From: Gordionus sp. m RMFG-2023
Taxonomy: Eukaryota > Nematomorpha > Gordioida > Chordodea > Parachordodidae
Reading direction: 5' to 3'
Assembly (NCBI RefSeq): GCF_954871325.1
Contig: NC_088779.1
Span: 24,290,869 to 24,354,868, forward strand
Length of the DNA stretch: 64,000 nt
Made by a program: the position numbers and the translations under genes. Shown here one piece after another: positions 44,801 through 59,800 of this stretch. The notes beneath the pieces are model-generated. The model saw nothing but the letters and a program-made list of their open reading frames with translations, had not been told where the DNA came from and made no database searches. Each line of letters starts with the position of its first letter. Position 1 is the stretch's first letter.

Positions 44801-47800
44801 TTTATTTATCGCATTTATTTTATTATAGTACAAAAAATTGAAACATTTTATTTAAAATAATCTATTTTATATAATGGCACCCTGAAAATTGGTTAAAAGT
44901 TTTTGTAGGGAAAGGGGATTAAAAGACGTAAAATAGTTAATATTTTTTATAAAAATTTCCCTAACACAACACAAAATGCTGCTGCCCAATTTGTAAGCAC
45001 TTATTAGATATAAAATTCATTACAACTAAATATAAATCATCAATTTTTTTAAAAAAATATCCCAACAAAATGGCTATCTTGTAAAAAAAAAGTTTAACCC
45101 TTCGGAGCTACGTCATAGAAAGGTATGCAGGTATGGAAGGATATGTAGGACACGATGGCAAAAGAAATGACGCCAATAATGATGGCGGCTAACGAGTTAA
45201 CGAAAGGCACCACGAGGGAGTCTCGGAGCAAATTATTGAAGAAGGAATTGTGGCTAGCCATCATGATGATGGGGCCCCAGCATACAAAGTTGGAGAAGAA
45301 GGACTGGACTACGGCGTCGTGCCAAACCTTTGTTTAGGAAAAAAATGCATAAAATTAAAGGTGATAAAAATGAAGATGGTCGTCGTAAATGAAAATATAT
45401 GTGTAATGTCGCGAATACTGTAATGTGGTTATGATTCAAAGAAAAAAAATAATAAAGGAAAACTGTAATAAATCGAAAAAAGAAATGGGTAGGATTTGGT
45501 CGTAGTAAATAGGTCTACGTGGGAAAAGTATATTTCTGTTTTTTGATTGAAAATAATGTTAGCTCAACACGAAGATAATAAGAAGTATATTTATTACAAG
45601 GGCATGGTATATGTTTATTAAATCGACTCTATTGATAATAATAATTTCGATATAAAATATAATAAGCAAAAGTAAAATTATAAAATGAACGAAAAGTGTT
45701 AATCCTCAAAAAAAAACTTAATTTAAAATAATTAAAGATAATAATAATGGCAAATGTATACTATAATTATACTACAGAAAGCAAAATGATGGTAAATATT
45801 TCCATGTTAAGATTCAACCTTTAGAGAAATATGTATCGTTAAAGTTTAAAGTTGGCAAAAATATGAGAAGGAAATTAAGTTATTTAAAAATTTGTTTCTT
45901 ACAAGGCAAAAACCTTAAAAAAGAAATAAAGCTTATTTTAATTTAAAAAATATATATATTTCAATTAAGCTAATGGATCAACAATCCCTTTCTTTGAAAA
46001 CATATATTAATAGCTAATAACCCGTCAAGAATGACGGGGCTGAGGAGTAATTAGTTAGTTTGTGTATATGGTAATAAATATGTTTTATATTAAAATCTAG
46101 GAGAAAAAGAGGTAAAATTGTTGCAATGTAACCCGTGAGCATTAAGGGTATTAGAAATATCAAAATTTAAATTTGTGATAGGAATCATATTGGGTAAAAT
46201 TAATAATAGAGATTCTTCAAAATTTTTGAATTTTAAATAAAATGGCAAAATTTTATGAAAGTTATATGGGACTTAGTTTTTTGATCAGGCCTGGCTATGT
46301 CTGCAAAAAAAAAAATTTCAGGCCAATGTATAACCCATATTTAAAATTCAAAAATCTTAAAGCACTCTATTTTAAATTTTATCCAATACGATTTCCATCA
46401 CAAATTTAAATTTTGATATTTCTAATACATGCTCACGGTATACGTTGCAACAATTTTACCTCTTTCTCTCCTAAATTTTAATATTTATATAAAATTTATT
46501 AATAAAATATATTTAGTACCATACACATAAACTATATAATTACCTTCAACCCTTCAGCTAGTATGGTAATAAACGGCAGAATTTTAAAAATATCAGCTAT
46601 TAATTAATATATATATAATTAATATTTTTAATTTAATTATATTCAAGTTGGTGCATGCTTTAAAACATGCAACTTAGAAACGGGAGGTTTGTGGTTCGAA
46701 CTCTCGTAGAGAGCAAAAAAGTAACACTACACTATATAGTCTCCTTAAATTTTAAATACATTAGGAAGATACGAAAACGATCATGTTTTGATTATGGAGA
46801 TTATATATATTAGATGTCGAAGAATGAAGAGTGGGAATTAAATTTACATACAACTTTTAGGGATTGATTAACGCCTATCAAAATGCGATCGCTAAAATCT
46901 AAAAACAGTAAAAACGATGTATTCAAATTTCGGGCCCCAGAAATCGTGCAATAAATATTTAATTTCGATTATACCTATATCGTTATTTTTTTTAAAAACT
47001 AAAAAAATCACCATATAATCAGAGTTTATAACAGGAACCCTTGGATCCAAAAACGGGACCCCAAAAATTATTCAGAACCGGAGGTAAAACTGCGTATAAT
47101 TAATAGTAGAATAGTTCATGGCTATATAACTTATATCAATTTATGGGGATTGAAGTTTGAAAATTTAAAAAAAAATACTTCGGCGGTCAGAATTCTTCGA
47201 TCGGGTAAAAAGAATTTTATCATTCCGGGGCGAGCTCCGGTCAACGACTGAACGCGTATAAAGATGACGATGAACAAAACGAAAGGGTACAAACATGCCA
47301 CGTATGCCACCTTGGTTTATTTTAACGCGAAATTAATATTTATAAAAATGTTTTTCTTCTTTATTTCATTCATTTTTATTATTTTCTTTTTTCCCCTTTT
47401 TTTCCTTCCTTCTCTTTGCCCAACTTGTAAAATTTTTGATTTAAAAATATTTATTCAGAATTTTTTTTTGAAAAATGAAGACTGATTTTAAGAATATCAT
47501 AAATGATAAAATTTTCTACCTTTCCAGAAAATTTGTGGCCTTTGATTAGCACCGCAAAAACTATTATCCATATAAAGAGCGATCCCAACGCCAATTGCCA
47601 GCTTAAACGTAACTGCTTCCCTAGATTTTCTCCCAGGAAAACTCTTGATTTAATTAGGAAAGGTATTTACCATGTTTGATATATATATAAATTCTGTGCT
47701 ATAATGAGACATATTAAGTTATAATCTGGCTGTTCCTTTTAAAAAAATTCTGAATAAATTTCAGAAATCATTATTATAAAAATATTGGGGAATCATTTTT

Positions 47801-50800
47801 TAAAAAAAATTTATAAAAAGTTATTTTTTTGTATTTTACTTTAGATATTGTTCGGTGGCTAGAACGGGGCTCATGCTATACCCAAAGTCGCTATTGTTTT
47901 CGTTTATTAGGCCCATTTCCGATTGGCTCAAAGATCCATTACCGCTACCTTTCAAACGAATTTTACCGGAACCCGCTGTGAATATGTAATTATTGTTGGA
48001 GCGCATGGAATTGGTCGAGGTATTACTTAAACTTTTGTTGACCGCGCTGAGATTAGTAGGGAGGTAGGAAGGATAACAGTCTTTCAGGAAACCGTCGTCA
48101 TTTACGTAAGGGTTCGCCATGATGTGAGAAGCGGATGAAAAATTGTAAGGCCTAGGAGGGAGTAAATCACGAAATTTGGAAGATGAGTGCAGCACCGAGG
48201 CTTCGAAAGTATTGGAAGTCGTATTGAAGGAAGTCTGAGATATAACGAATCGCAAAGGAATGCAGTCTATTTTTAAAAAAATTAAATCCAAATTTAAATG
48301 CATAGGAAAAATACAGGTACCCAAACCTTTATGTATTTGGTTTAGTCAACAGGGACACAATTTTTTATAGATTCCGTTTAACTTACAGTTTAGTGCTTTT
48401 CCGATTCGGCTTTATAACAAAAATTATAAATGTTTTTTAAGGTTTTATTATTTATTTCTATGAAAATTTTTTTTATAAATAAATATGATAAAAATCAGAG
48501 ATCTGCAGAGGTACCATTTGCATGGCCCGTCCTGAATTTTTTAAAAATATATTTTATTTATTTTAAATTTTTTATAGATAATAATGGCGATTTAAAATAT
48601 ATGGCCCGGCCCGGGTATATTTAAAACAAATTAAAATAAAGCCCGGCCTGTGTACCCGGGCTAGCTGATAAAAAATAAACTTAGCAGGAATATTTGTAAA
48701 AATAAATAAATAATCCATTTATAAAATTATTAAAAGCTCCTCAGGGGAAAATGAAGTTATAAGTTATCAAAATTATCATGATCCAAGTTATAATTTATAT
48801 AATATAAAACATAACCAAGCGGTTTTTTTTAAAAAAATATAAAGATTCGGTTCGCTCCTTATAGCTATTTGGTTTTGCATAATGGTTCGCTTATGGTTCA
48901 CAAAATTATTAAGATTTGTTCTGGTATATCGGTTAAGTTAGCTCCGGGCCCCCGTTAAATTATTAATATGCAAATGTTATCCGGGATCGACTACCTGTAC
49001 CAGAGTTTCTAAAAAAAATATATATATATTTACGAAATCTTTTATACGTAGAATAATATAATTCAATAAAAAATATATTAAAATCTATTAGCCAAGTTTG
49101 AAAAATTTTTTTTTCAAATATTTTTGATCAAATTTTACCTAAAAAATGCAAAAATCCTTTTTTTTAAAAAAATAATATTCTATAAATAAATCTTTTATAA
49201 TTTTTATGCAAAGAATATTTTAAGATTGAAATCACAAATTTAAAATCAAAATAAAAAAAAAAATTATTGTTTATGTTTTAAAGATTTTTTCTGGTTTCAA
49301 AAACTATGTTTTTAAGTATATCTTCAAAATATAAATAGAAATTATCGACTCCACGAATATTATTTTTTTCTTTATTAATTTCGCATAAATTATATACCAA
49401 AAAACCGGTAAAAACGGGTTTTTAAAAGGAGAATCGTTCGAATCCAAAGCTTAAATTTTCAATATCCCAAATCATTTTATAATTTGCCCATTTGGTTGAG
49501 TTTATTTTATTTTAAGAAAAATTAAATTTCTTTCGCGTTTCAAAAATTTCGTAAAAATGATTCTTAAGCATGTTTATCTTCTTACTAATTTATAATCTAA
49601 TTTAAACAAGGAATGGGGAGGGAGATGGAGGGTGTAAAACCTCGTCCGTATAATATGTTTTTAAAATCCGGACCATCCCAAACATAGGAATCCAAATCGT
49701 AACAAATATCGGTTCGGTTTTGAATCTATAAACCCCGGTTTAAACTTTTTCATATACAAACGTTATATAATTATCTAAAGAAATGTTATCGCTATCTAAA
49801 AAAGCAATATAAGATTCTCTTGACTCTTCAAATAGCAACACAAAAAAATATCTAAAAAAAACTACTGATTGATTTATCATTATTAATCATCTGTCGGTGA
49901 TAAATTTTTTCGACGGTTCAGGTTCAAAATAATAAAGGCTAGTACTAGTTTCCCGTTCAGTTTCGGTTTGGATTCCTGCTCTAAATTAACAAGCCGATGC
50001 CGAGTGGAATTTCATCTTAATATTTGTGTATAGAAATAAATTGATATTAAATTATATACCAATCAACTAATTGAGAAATCACATGGTAAATTTCTTTAAA
50101 AAGTATCTAATTTTTTTTTTCTCTCTTTAGCTTTCACCTTTTTTGGTGGTAAGCTCCTTCAACATCTCTCTCCACTTTATGTTATTAATACAATCTCTTT
50201 TATCTAATTTATACTTCTTTATATTGGCTCTAACTTTATGGCCCCATTGAAGTTTTGGCCTTCCTCTTTTACGTTTGCCCATCACTTCCAAACTCAACTT
50301 TATTTTTTATGAAGTTCATAGGCCTTCTCATTGTGTGCCCATACCACCTAAGTCTGTTTACCATTAACTTAGTCTTAATGGGCACTACCTTTAAACTACT
50401 TAGTATTCTTGTACTGCGCACTTTATCCTTTCTTGTTACCCCAGCAATCTCATCTCCATGGTTTGTAGACTTCTCTCGTCTGATTCTTTGGTTGGCCATG
50501 TTTCCGAACTATATAGAATAGTTGGTTGTATTATGGAACTGTAAATTTTTCCCTTTAATTTGTGTGGGATTCTTTTATCAAATAGCCCTCCAGATAAAGA
50601 TCTCCACTTTAGCCACCCTTGATTAATCTTACTCTTTATCTCTTTTTCTATTGTGCCGTTTGTTTGTATAGTGGAGCCCAAATATTTGCAGCTTTCAATT
50701 GCCGATATCTGCCATTCATTTATATCAATACTCTCTGTTTCATCTCCTCCTATCACCATATACTCCGTCTTTTCTCTATTTACTTTTAATCCGTGCGTTT

Positions 50801-53800
50801 CTAGGATATTTATCCAACTCACTAGTCTTTCTTTCATTTCATCCTTAGATTCGGCAAGTATCACAATATCATCTGCAAATATCATATTCCACGGGACTGT
50901 TTGAGGTATAAACTGTGCTAATACATCTATTACTGTAATGAAGAGAAGTGGGCTGAGAGCCAACCCTTGATGAACTCCTTCGGCTATTGTGAAGCCTGCT
51001 GAAGTACCTGTTGTGCTACGGACCATTGTTGTATGGCCCATATACATATCCTGTATTATTCTTATATATTTTTCGGGAACATTTTTGTGGCGTAGCGCCC
51101 ACCAGATAAGTTTTCTTGGGATTCTATCAAAGGCTTTTTCTAGATCGAGAAAGACCATGTGTAGCTTTTTGTTCTTTCCCCTATATTTTTCACTCATTTG
51201 CCTAATTGCGTGGATAGCATCGGTTGTTGATCTTCCAGGCATAAAGCCAAACTGAGTCTCTCCTATTTCGATTATATCTCTTAATCTTTTTTCTATTATT
51301 TTTTCGTATAGTTTTAGACAGTGTGACATTAGTTTTATGCCCCTGTAATTTTGACAATTATGTGGATACCCTTTATTTTTGAAGATAAGAACTAGATAGC
51401 TCTGCCTCCATTTTTGGGGAACCTCTTCATTTCCAAGTATCTTATTGTATAGATTTGTGAGGAGATGTATTCCATCATCTCCTAGTGCTTTAAGGCTTTC
51501 TATTGGAATATCGTCTGGACCCCTAGCTTTGTTGTTTTTCATATGCTTGAGGCATGTGATTATTTCTTGTTGTGTTATAGGTTGTACAAGGTTTTGACAA
51601 GGGGAGTGTTCGTCTAGATGCAGTATGTGCGGATTAAAGTTGAGAAGCTCCTGAAAATATTCTCTCCATCTACTCATTATTTCTTTTTCCTTTATTATCA
51701 ATTTCCCATCTTTATTTTTGATTACTTTCGGGCTCCGTTTATATCCCTAGAGTTCTTTTCTCACTGTTTGGCTAATCTGTATATTTTATTTTGCCCTTCT
51801 TTGGTATGTAGATCTTCTTACATGTCATCGTATGCCATAGATTTGGCTCTAGCCACCGCCTTTGTAGCTAATCTCTTGGATTTTTTGTATCTTGTCTTGT
51901 CATCTGCGTTTTTGGATTTGTACCATATTTCATAAAGGGCTTTTTTCTCCTGTATAGTGGTTTGTACCTCTTCATTCCACCACCATAGTTCTTTGTATGA
52001 TTTGTTGCCTCCTCTTGTCAAGCCTAGTGTCGATTTGGCAGTGTCTATTAATCTGGATGAAAGGTCTGTCCACATTTTTTCACTGACTTGTGAGGAATCT
52101 ATTGTTTCAATGTTTGCATTGATTGCAAAGGCATCTGTCATTGTTTTTAATTTGCCCCATTTGATGCATGATTCCAGTTTTATCTTGTTTTGAGTGGATT
52201 TATTTGAGATGTGTAAATCCATGACTAGTAGCTTGTGTTGTGCGGCGATATCTTCTCCTGGGATGACTTTGCAGTCTATTACATCTTTTAATCTTCTGCG
52301 AGAGATTAGTATGTAATCTATCTGTGTTTTCCTTGTACCACTTTCGTATGTTATTAAATGACTATCCTTTTTCCTATAGTAGGTGTTGGTTAAGGCAAGG
52401 TCGAAGGCTTGCGCAAATTTCAGTATATGCTCTCCTTCATCATTTCTTTCTCCATATCCAAAACCACCATGATGCCTTTTGTAGCTATCTCTTGCTTTCC
52501 CCACATGCGCATTTAAGTCACCACCAATTATGACTAAGTCATCCTTAGGGATTACCATTACAGCTTCATCAAGGATAGCTCTAAAATCATCTTTCTCTTC
52601 TTCCTTGCAACCCGTTTGAGGAGCATATAATGAAAGGATGTGTAGTATTGATTGACCATTGCAGAGTTTTATCTTCATTAGTCTATCAGAGATCCTGTTG
52701 ACGGGTGGCCATAACTGGGTAAGATGTACGATCTTGGAAACACGAATATGATACAAGGACGCCGGTTCCAATCCTGGTAAGAAGTCCATAAAAGCTTTCA
52801 AGTTTATTCTTCGATGACTGATCGTGTAAAAACATATGGTCATGATGAATTTCGGAGCTTAGAGATGACACCCCGGTCACCGACTAGGCTCTGGCACAGC
52901 ACGGGTGCTAAGGATACTCTCGTCCAATAAACAAAATGAAGAATAACAATATTCGAAACTATGCTAATCTTGAAAGATAGGGCGTTACCCTCCAAGCCAC
53001 TTTGCGCAGGGTGGAGACCTCCATCCTGTGAAAAGTAAAGTAAAGTAAAGGTTAAAGCAAAGAAATACAAGATTAGCAAGTTTGAATATTGGGAAGCTTA
53101 ATTAGGTAAGACGAGAGTATCAATGGCATCAATGTTGAGCAAGAGACAAGTTGATGACTAGCGTGTCATCTATAAGAGCCGAAATGGAACAGGACCAGAA
53201 GACTTTGATGCATTGGAGCATCGAGGTATAAATTGATAGCTATAATGGACTTGTTAGCAGGATAGGAACCGGTGTCCTGGCATCATCCTCATGTTTCCAA
53301 GATCGTACACCTCACTCAGTTATAGCAAGTCGCAACAGGATCTCTGATAGACTAATGAAGATAAAACTCTGCATATGGTAAATCAATACTACACATCCTT
53401 TCATTATATGCTCCTCAAACGGGTTGCAAGGAAGAAGAGAAAGATGATTTTAGAGCTATCCTTGATGAAGCTGTAATGGTAATCCCTAAGGATGACTTAG
53501 TCATAATTGGTGGTGACTTAAATGCGCATGTGGGGAAAGCAAGAGATAGCTACAAAAGGCATCATGGTGGTTTTGGATATGGAGAAAGAAATGATGAAGG
53601 AGAGCATATACTGAAATTTGCGCAAGCCTTCGACCTTGCCTTAACCAACACCTACTATAGGAAAAAGGATAGTCATTTAATAACATACGAAAGTGGTACA
53701 AGGAAAACACAGATAGATTACATACTAATCTCTCGCAGAAGATTAAAAGATGTAATAGACTGCAAAGTCATCCCAGGAGAAGATATCGCCGCACAACACA

Positions 53801-56800
53801 AGCTACTAGTCATGGATTTACACATCTCAAATAAATCCACTCAAAACAAGATAAAACTGGAATCATGCATCAAATGGGGCAAATTAAAAACAATGACAGA
53901 TGCCTTTGCAATCAATGCAAACATTGAAACAATAGATTCCTCACAAGTCAGTGAAAAAATGTGGACAGACCTTTCATCCAGATTAATAGACACTGCCAAA
54001 TCGACACTAGGCTTGACAAGAGGAGGCAACAAATCATACAAAGAACTATGGTGGTGGAATGAAGAGGTACAAACCACTATACAGGAGAAAAAAGCCCTTT
54101 ATGAAATATGGTACAAATCCAAAAACGCAGATGACAAGACAAGATACAAAAAATCCAAGAGATTAGCTACAAAGGCGGTGGCTAGAGCCAAATCTATGGC
54201 ATACGATGACATGTATGAAGATCTACATACCAAAGAAGGGCAAAATAAAATATACAGATTAGCCAAACAGTGAGAAAAGAACTCTAGGGATATAAACGGA
54301 GCCCGAAAGTAATCAAAAATAAAGATGGGAAATTGATAATAAAGGAAAAAGAAATAATGAGTAGATGGAGAGAATATTTTCAGGAGCTTCTCAACTTTAA
54401 TCCGCACATACTGCATCTAGACGAACACTCCCCTTGTCAAAACCTTGTACAACCTATAACACAACAAGAAATAATCACATGCCTCAAGCATATGAAAAAC
54501 AACAAAGCTAGGGGTCCAGACGATATTCCAATAGAAAGCCTTAAAGCACTAGGAGATGATGGAATACATCTCCTCACAAATCTATACAATAAGATACTTG
54601 GAAATGAAGAGGTTCCCCAAAAATGGAGGCAGAGCTATCTAGTTCTTATCTTCAAAAATAAAGGGGATCCACATAATTGTCAAAATTACAGGGGCATAAA
54701 ACTAATGTCACACTGTCTAAAACTATACGAAAAAATAATAGAAAAAAGATTAAGAGATATAATCGAAATAGGAGAGACTCAGTTTGGCTTTATGCCTGGA
54801 AGATCAACAACCGATGCTATCCACGCAATTAGGCAAATGAGTGAAAAATATAGGGGAAAGAACAAAAAGCTACACATGGTCTTTCTCGATCTAGAAAAAG
54901 CCTTTGATAGAATCCCAAGAAAACTTATCTGGTGGGCGCTACGCCACAAAAATGTTCCCGAAAAATATATAAGAATAATACAGGATATGTATATGGGCCA
55001 TACAACAATGGTCCGTAGCACAACAGGTACTTCAGCAGGCTTCACAATAGCCGAAGGAGTTCATCAAGGGTTGGCTCTCAGCCCACTTCTCTTCATTACA
55101 GTAATAGATGTATTAGCACAGTTTATACCTCAAACAGTCCTGTGGAATATGATATTTGCAGATGATATTGTGATACTTGCCGAATCTAAGGATGAAATGA
55201 AAGAAAGACTAGTGAGTTGGATAAATATCCTAGAAACGCACGGATTAAAAGTAAATAGAGAAAAGACGGAGTATATGGTGATAGGAGGAGATGAAACAGA
55301 GAGTATTGATATAAATGAATGGCAGATATCGGCAATTGAAAGCTGCAAATATTTGGGCTCCACTATACAAACAAACGGCACAATAGAAAAAGAGATAAAG
55401 AGTAAGATTAATCAAGGGTGGCTAAAGTGGAGATCTATATCTGGATGGCTATTTGATAAAAGAATCCCACACAAATTAAAGGGAAAAATTTACAGTTCCA
55501 TAATACAACCAACTATTCTATATAGTTCGGAAACATGGCCAACCAAAGAATCAGACGAGAGAAGTCTACAAACCATGGAGATGAGATTGCTGGGGTAACA
55601 AGAAAGGATAAAGTGCGCAGTACAAGAATACTAAGTAGTTTAAAGGTAGTGCCCATTAAGACTAAGTTAATGGTAAACAGACTTAGGTGGTATGGGCACA
55701 CAATGAGAAGGCCTATGAACTTCATAAAAAATAAAGTTGAGTTTGGAAGTGATGGGCAAACGTAAAAGAGGAAGGCCAAAACTTCAATGGGGCCATAAAG
55801 TTAGAGCCAATATAAAGAAGTATAAATTAGATAAAAGAGATTGTATTAATAACATAAAGTGGAGAGAGATGTTGAAGGTGCTTATCACCAGAAAAGGTAA
55901 AAGCTAAAGAGAAAAAAAAATTAGCCTAGCTCATATTTTTTAAGCTTCCTTTTAAAACTTTTTTTTAAAAAAATGCCGTACTGAGAAATCCAACCTGGAC
56001 TAAGGGTACTTTGAAAAGGGGATAGGAACCGAGATGTCTCACAAAATGGTTACATCTTAATTTTTAAAACGAGTTCGAATCTAATCAATGCGATTAATAA
56101 AATAAAAAAAATATATATAATTTAAAGGGAACCGAAGCTAAATACTTTCGAAAATCTCAACTTGAACCCCTGTAAATTTTTTTAAAAAGTTTCAATCCCT
56201 GATAATTGACTATCAAGTCATATTCCAAAAATCACAATTCTATTAGTAAAAAAAGGTGTTACATATAGCATTCGTGTGATAGAGTTGTTCAAAAATTTAG
56301 AAATAATCTTTAGTTAAATAGGATAAAGTTTTTCTTTATCATCAAAGATGGCGACTTGAATAAATAAATGAATATTTGCATTATAAAAAAGGATTGATAT
56401 GCAAAGATTAAAAAAAATGAGAGTTAAACTAAAACGTTATCAAGCAAGATTTATAAAAAAAATATACCTGTCACTTAAAAGTTAAAAATTTTTTTCCTTA
56501 AACCACCAGCAAAATATAAAATCGAAATATGTGATTAACATTATAAACCCCAAAATTTCTGAAATGGGAAGAAGGAAAGGGGGGATGGTCGTTAGGTCAT
56601 TTTAAAGGAGTGATGGTCTAACCGATTTTTTAAATGAATATGACAAATCACGTGATGAGAGACCATTGGTATTCCACCAATTGTTGCAATGTTCCCAGGG
56701 AAGCTTCTCTTGCAGCGATGCGAACGTAAACAAAATGCTGTACGAATTTATCATGTTGAAGTACATGGCTGCTAGGGTCGATATGGTTAACATGGCATAT

Positions 56801-59800
56801 CCAATCCCTGTATGAATAATGAGAATAAATCTAAATATAGAATGAAATAAAATGCAAGCATCTTTTTTTTAGCTACTTTAATTAATCGTGATAAAATTAA
56901 TGCATTTGTCTGTATTACCCTGCATTCAGGACTAATTGTGGATAAAGATTATTATAAAGCAATAGAAGATTAATAATTTTTATAGAAAAGCAAAAATATA
57001 AAAAAAGTAAATGTGATCATGGCATGCAATGCATGTGGCCAGTATTACGAATTTTGATCTGACACCTTTGGAAAAACTGGCATAAAATTTTTAAAAAATA
57101 ATTAAATGTTAAAGTAATACTTACAATAACTAAAATATAGTTTATTTCATATATATTTAAAATATAAAAGCTTAAAATTAATTTGATTCTGAGATGTAGC
57201 ATATTAATTTTTTTTGCAAATCTAAAATATCAGCTAATATATTTGAAGCGATAAAATCTATAATGAATAATTTTTTTACAAATTAAAAATGGCCACCAAT
57301 ATGTTTGAAGCGATAAAATTTAAAATGAATAATATTTTTGTTACAAATTTATAATGGCCACCAATAAATTTAAAGCGATAAATTTTAAAAAAATATTTGT
57401 TTAGGCGGGTCTACATATATTTTTAAAAACTGTCGCAAGCGTTTAGCGTTTTTCTATAAAACGTATAATTATGTTAAATTGTGGCAGTATTTTTAAAAAA
57501 TGGTTTCTTTTATATACAAATTTGTTTAAAAAAATATTCATTATCTTGCCTTCTTATTAAAAAAACAAATATCGTTTTTAAGAAAAGGAAGCGAAATGCC
57601 AACCATATGACCCTAGTGTTCCTTACTCAAAAAAAAATTCGCGATCATCGTCGATGGTTAATAACGCGTTTTAATTGCTAAAATACGCGTAGGTATTTAA
57701 ACCTAAATTTGGAAGATATTAATTTGGCTAAATGCACGGTTTAGCCCCGACCGAAAGCCAGACCAGCTTATTAGGTTTAAAAAAATAGACGCGCTCGGGC
57801 CATTTCTGCAAAAATATATTTTTCGGACCGACCTGGAATTTCTCAATTTTATTTAAACCTCGAATAAAGCTACTAAGCGGAAGATTCGCTCGAATGATGC
57901 GAAATGAAATCGACTGATTCGTTTATCATCACAACATATGTTTTTAAAACGATTTAATTACTTCACTCAGGATTTATGAATTATATATTTATTGACTTGA
58001 TTATGTAAATTTCGTAGCGAAATATTTTGCATCGCTTGAGCGAATGGCGCTTGCTAGAAATGCAGCGTAGGGCAAATTCGTATTTTTTTCCTCAAAATGT
58101 TGTGAACTGCAGGGATGGCCATATGACATGTAAAAACAACTTTTATGAGCTGTGCCTAAGCATATTTATTTGTGTTCATAGAATATGTAAACATGGAGAC
58201 AGTATTATTAAAATATATAAATTCTTGACTTTAAAAAGATAAACAGATTTATTTTCCTACAGTATATATATATTTTTTTTAGCTTTTATTCGTTTTTTCC
58301 CAGTAACTTTTTATTCCCATTTTTTCCCTGGATTTCGGAGAGGTGAAGGGGGAGGGGGTTGTAGGTGAAAACTTAATTAGCTTGAAATGGTATTTACATG
58401 TGAATTTCTGAAAGGAGTACACCCCCTCCCCTCCCCTCACGAAGCCTATGAAAGATATAAAACAAATCGTTATCACAAACACGTTTACGCTAGATACAGT
58501 TATTATTCGTGTCAGTCCCAAAAATACAATTATATTAAAACTAGCTATTAAAAGAGAAAATATGTATAGCAGTTACAAAAACTCATGAGATAGATTTCGT
58601 GAATAGCTAAGAATTCCTTTAACTAACCCATTCACAGATAACGCAAATTCGCGATAGAATACAAGAATACAGCATATTTTGTAAACTACGCTGCGAATTC
58701 GTGCTAACTGTGAATGCAGGGTAAGCGAAATAGATTATGATAATTTTTTTTTATGAAGGATACAAAAAAAGTTTTCGAAACAATTAAGATATTAATATAT
58801 GTGTATATTTTAATAAATACTAAGAGCTAAGGCCTATAACAATGTGTTCTAGCGTTCGCACCACAATGTCAAAAGATAAGCGGGCCAAAAAATCGCGAGT
58901 TGAAAAAAATAAATAAAACTATCGTTTCCAAAAAAAAATATTTTATAATTTTTGAGCAAGTTTATATTGCAATTAATTTCAAATAATTTGGATTTAACAA
59001 AAATATTCAAACGAGCATTTGAAGATATTTTTCGCTCAAAATGTGAGCCAAAACCTTCAAGATTAAGGGCTTTTTTTTTATTAGAAGAAGATCAAAAAGA
59101 TTTCATCATGAAAGATTTTTTATGCAAAAAAATTTTTTTGATCAAAGGTCCTGTTTAAGAATTCCCAAAAAAATCGAAATCAAAATTTTTTAGCATTTTT
59201 TTTCTTTTTGAGCAAATATACATTTTAAAAAAAATAACATTTATAATTTACAACTATGCATATATATAAGAGAGTATCAAATTTTTTGATAATATATACA
59301 TCATTTTTTTTTCTTTTCCTGTAGCTCGCAAATTATGGAAATTTATATCAATTTGATATTTTTGATATATTTTAGATAAATTGTAATGGCCTAAAGTGAC
59401 AATATATAAACCTCTTTTTTTGTTAATTCATTATATGGGATATTAAATTATTAACAATATTTTCATAATGTTTAGAGTTCCCCCTCCCCTGCAATTATAT
59501 TTTGATTACCCTCATTATAAAGATTTTCCTAAAAAAAAATAATTTTTAATGCATACAATAATTATATAAAAATATATTTTATAATTGCAAAAAATTAAAC
59601 ATAATTATTAAAAAAAAACAATTATAGCTAAAAATTACTAATATTTTTAAAAAAAGGCAATAAAAATTTATAATTGTCAGATAGGGTTTGAAGGGAAGGA
59701 TAGAAATTTAAGTTTAGTGGTTAAGATATTATCAAGCCAAAAGTAAGAATCTTTTTTAACATTTTTAGGGGATGGGCTAAATTTAAATATTTTATCTTTA

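Noticed and set aside
46636-46712. A functional tRNA gene
   Set aside because: The A-box and B-box spacing is tRNA-like, but acceptor pairing is absent and the D-arm region is interrupted.
58279-58521. An 80-codon minus-strand frame as an SLC6 exon
   Set aside because: It lies in intron 2, where exons 2 and 3 already join in phase within a conserved motif (KG|IGYAM).
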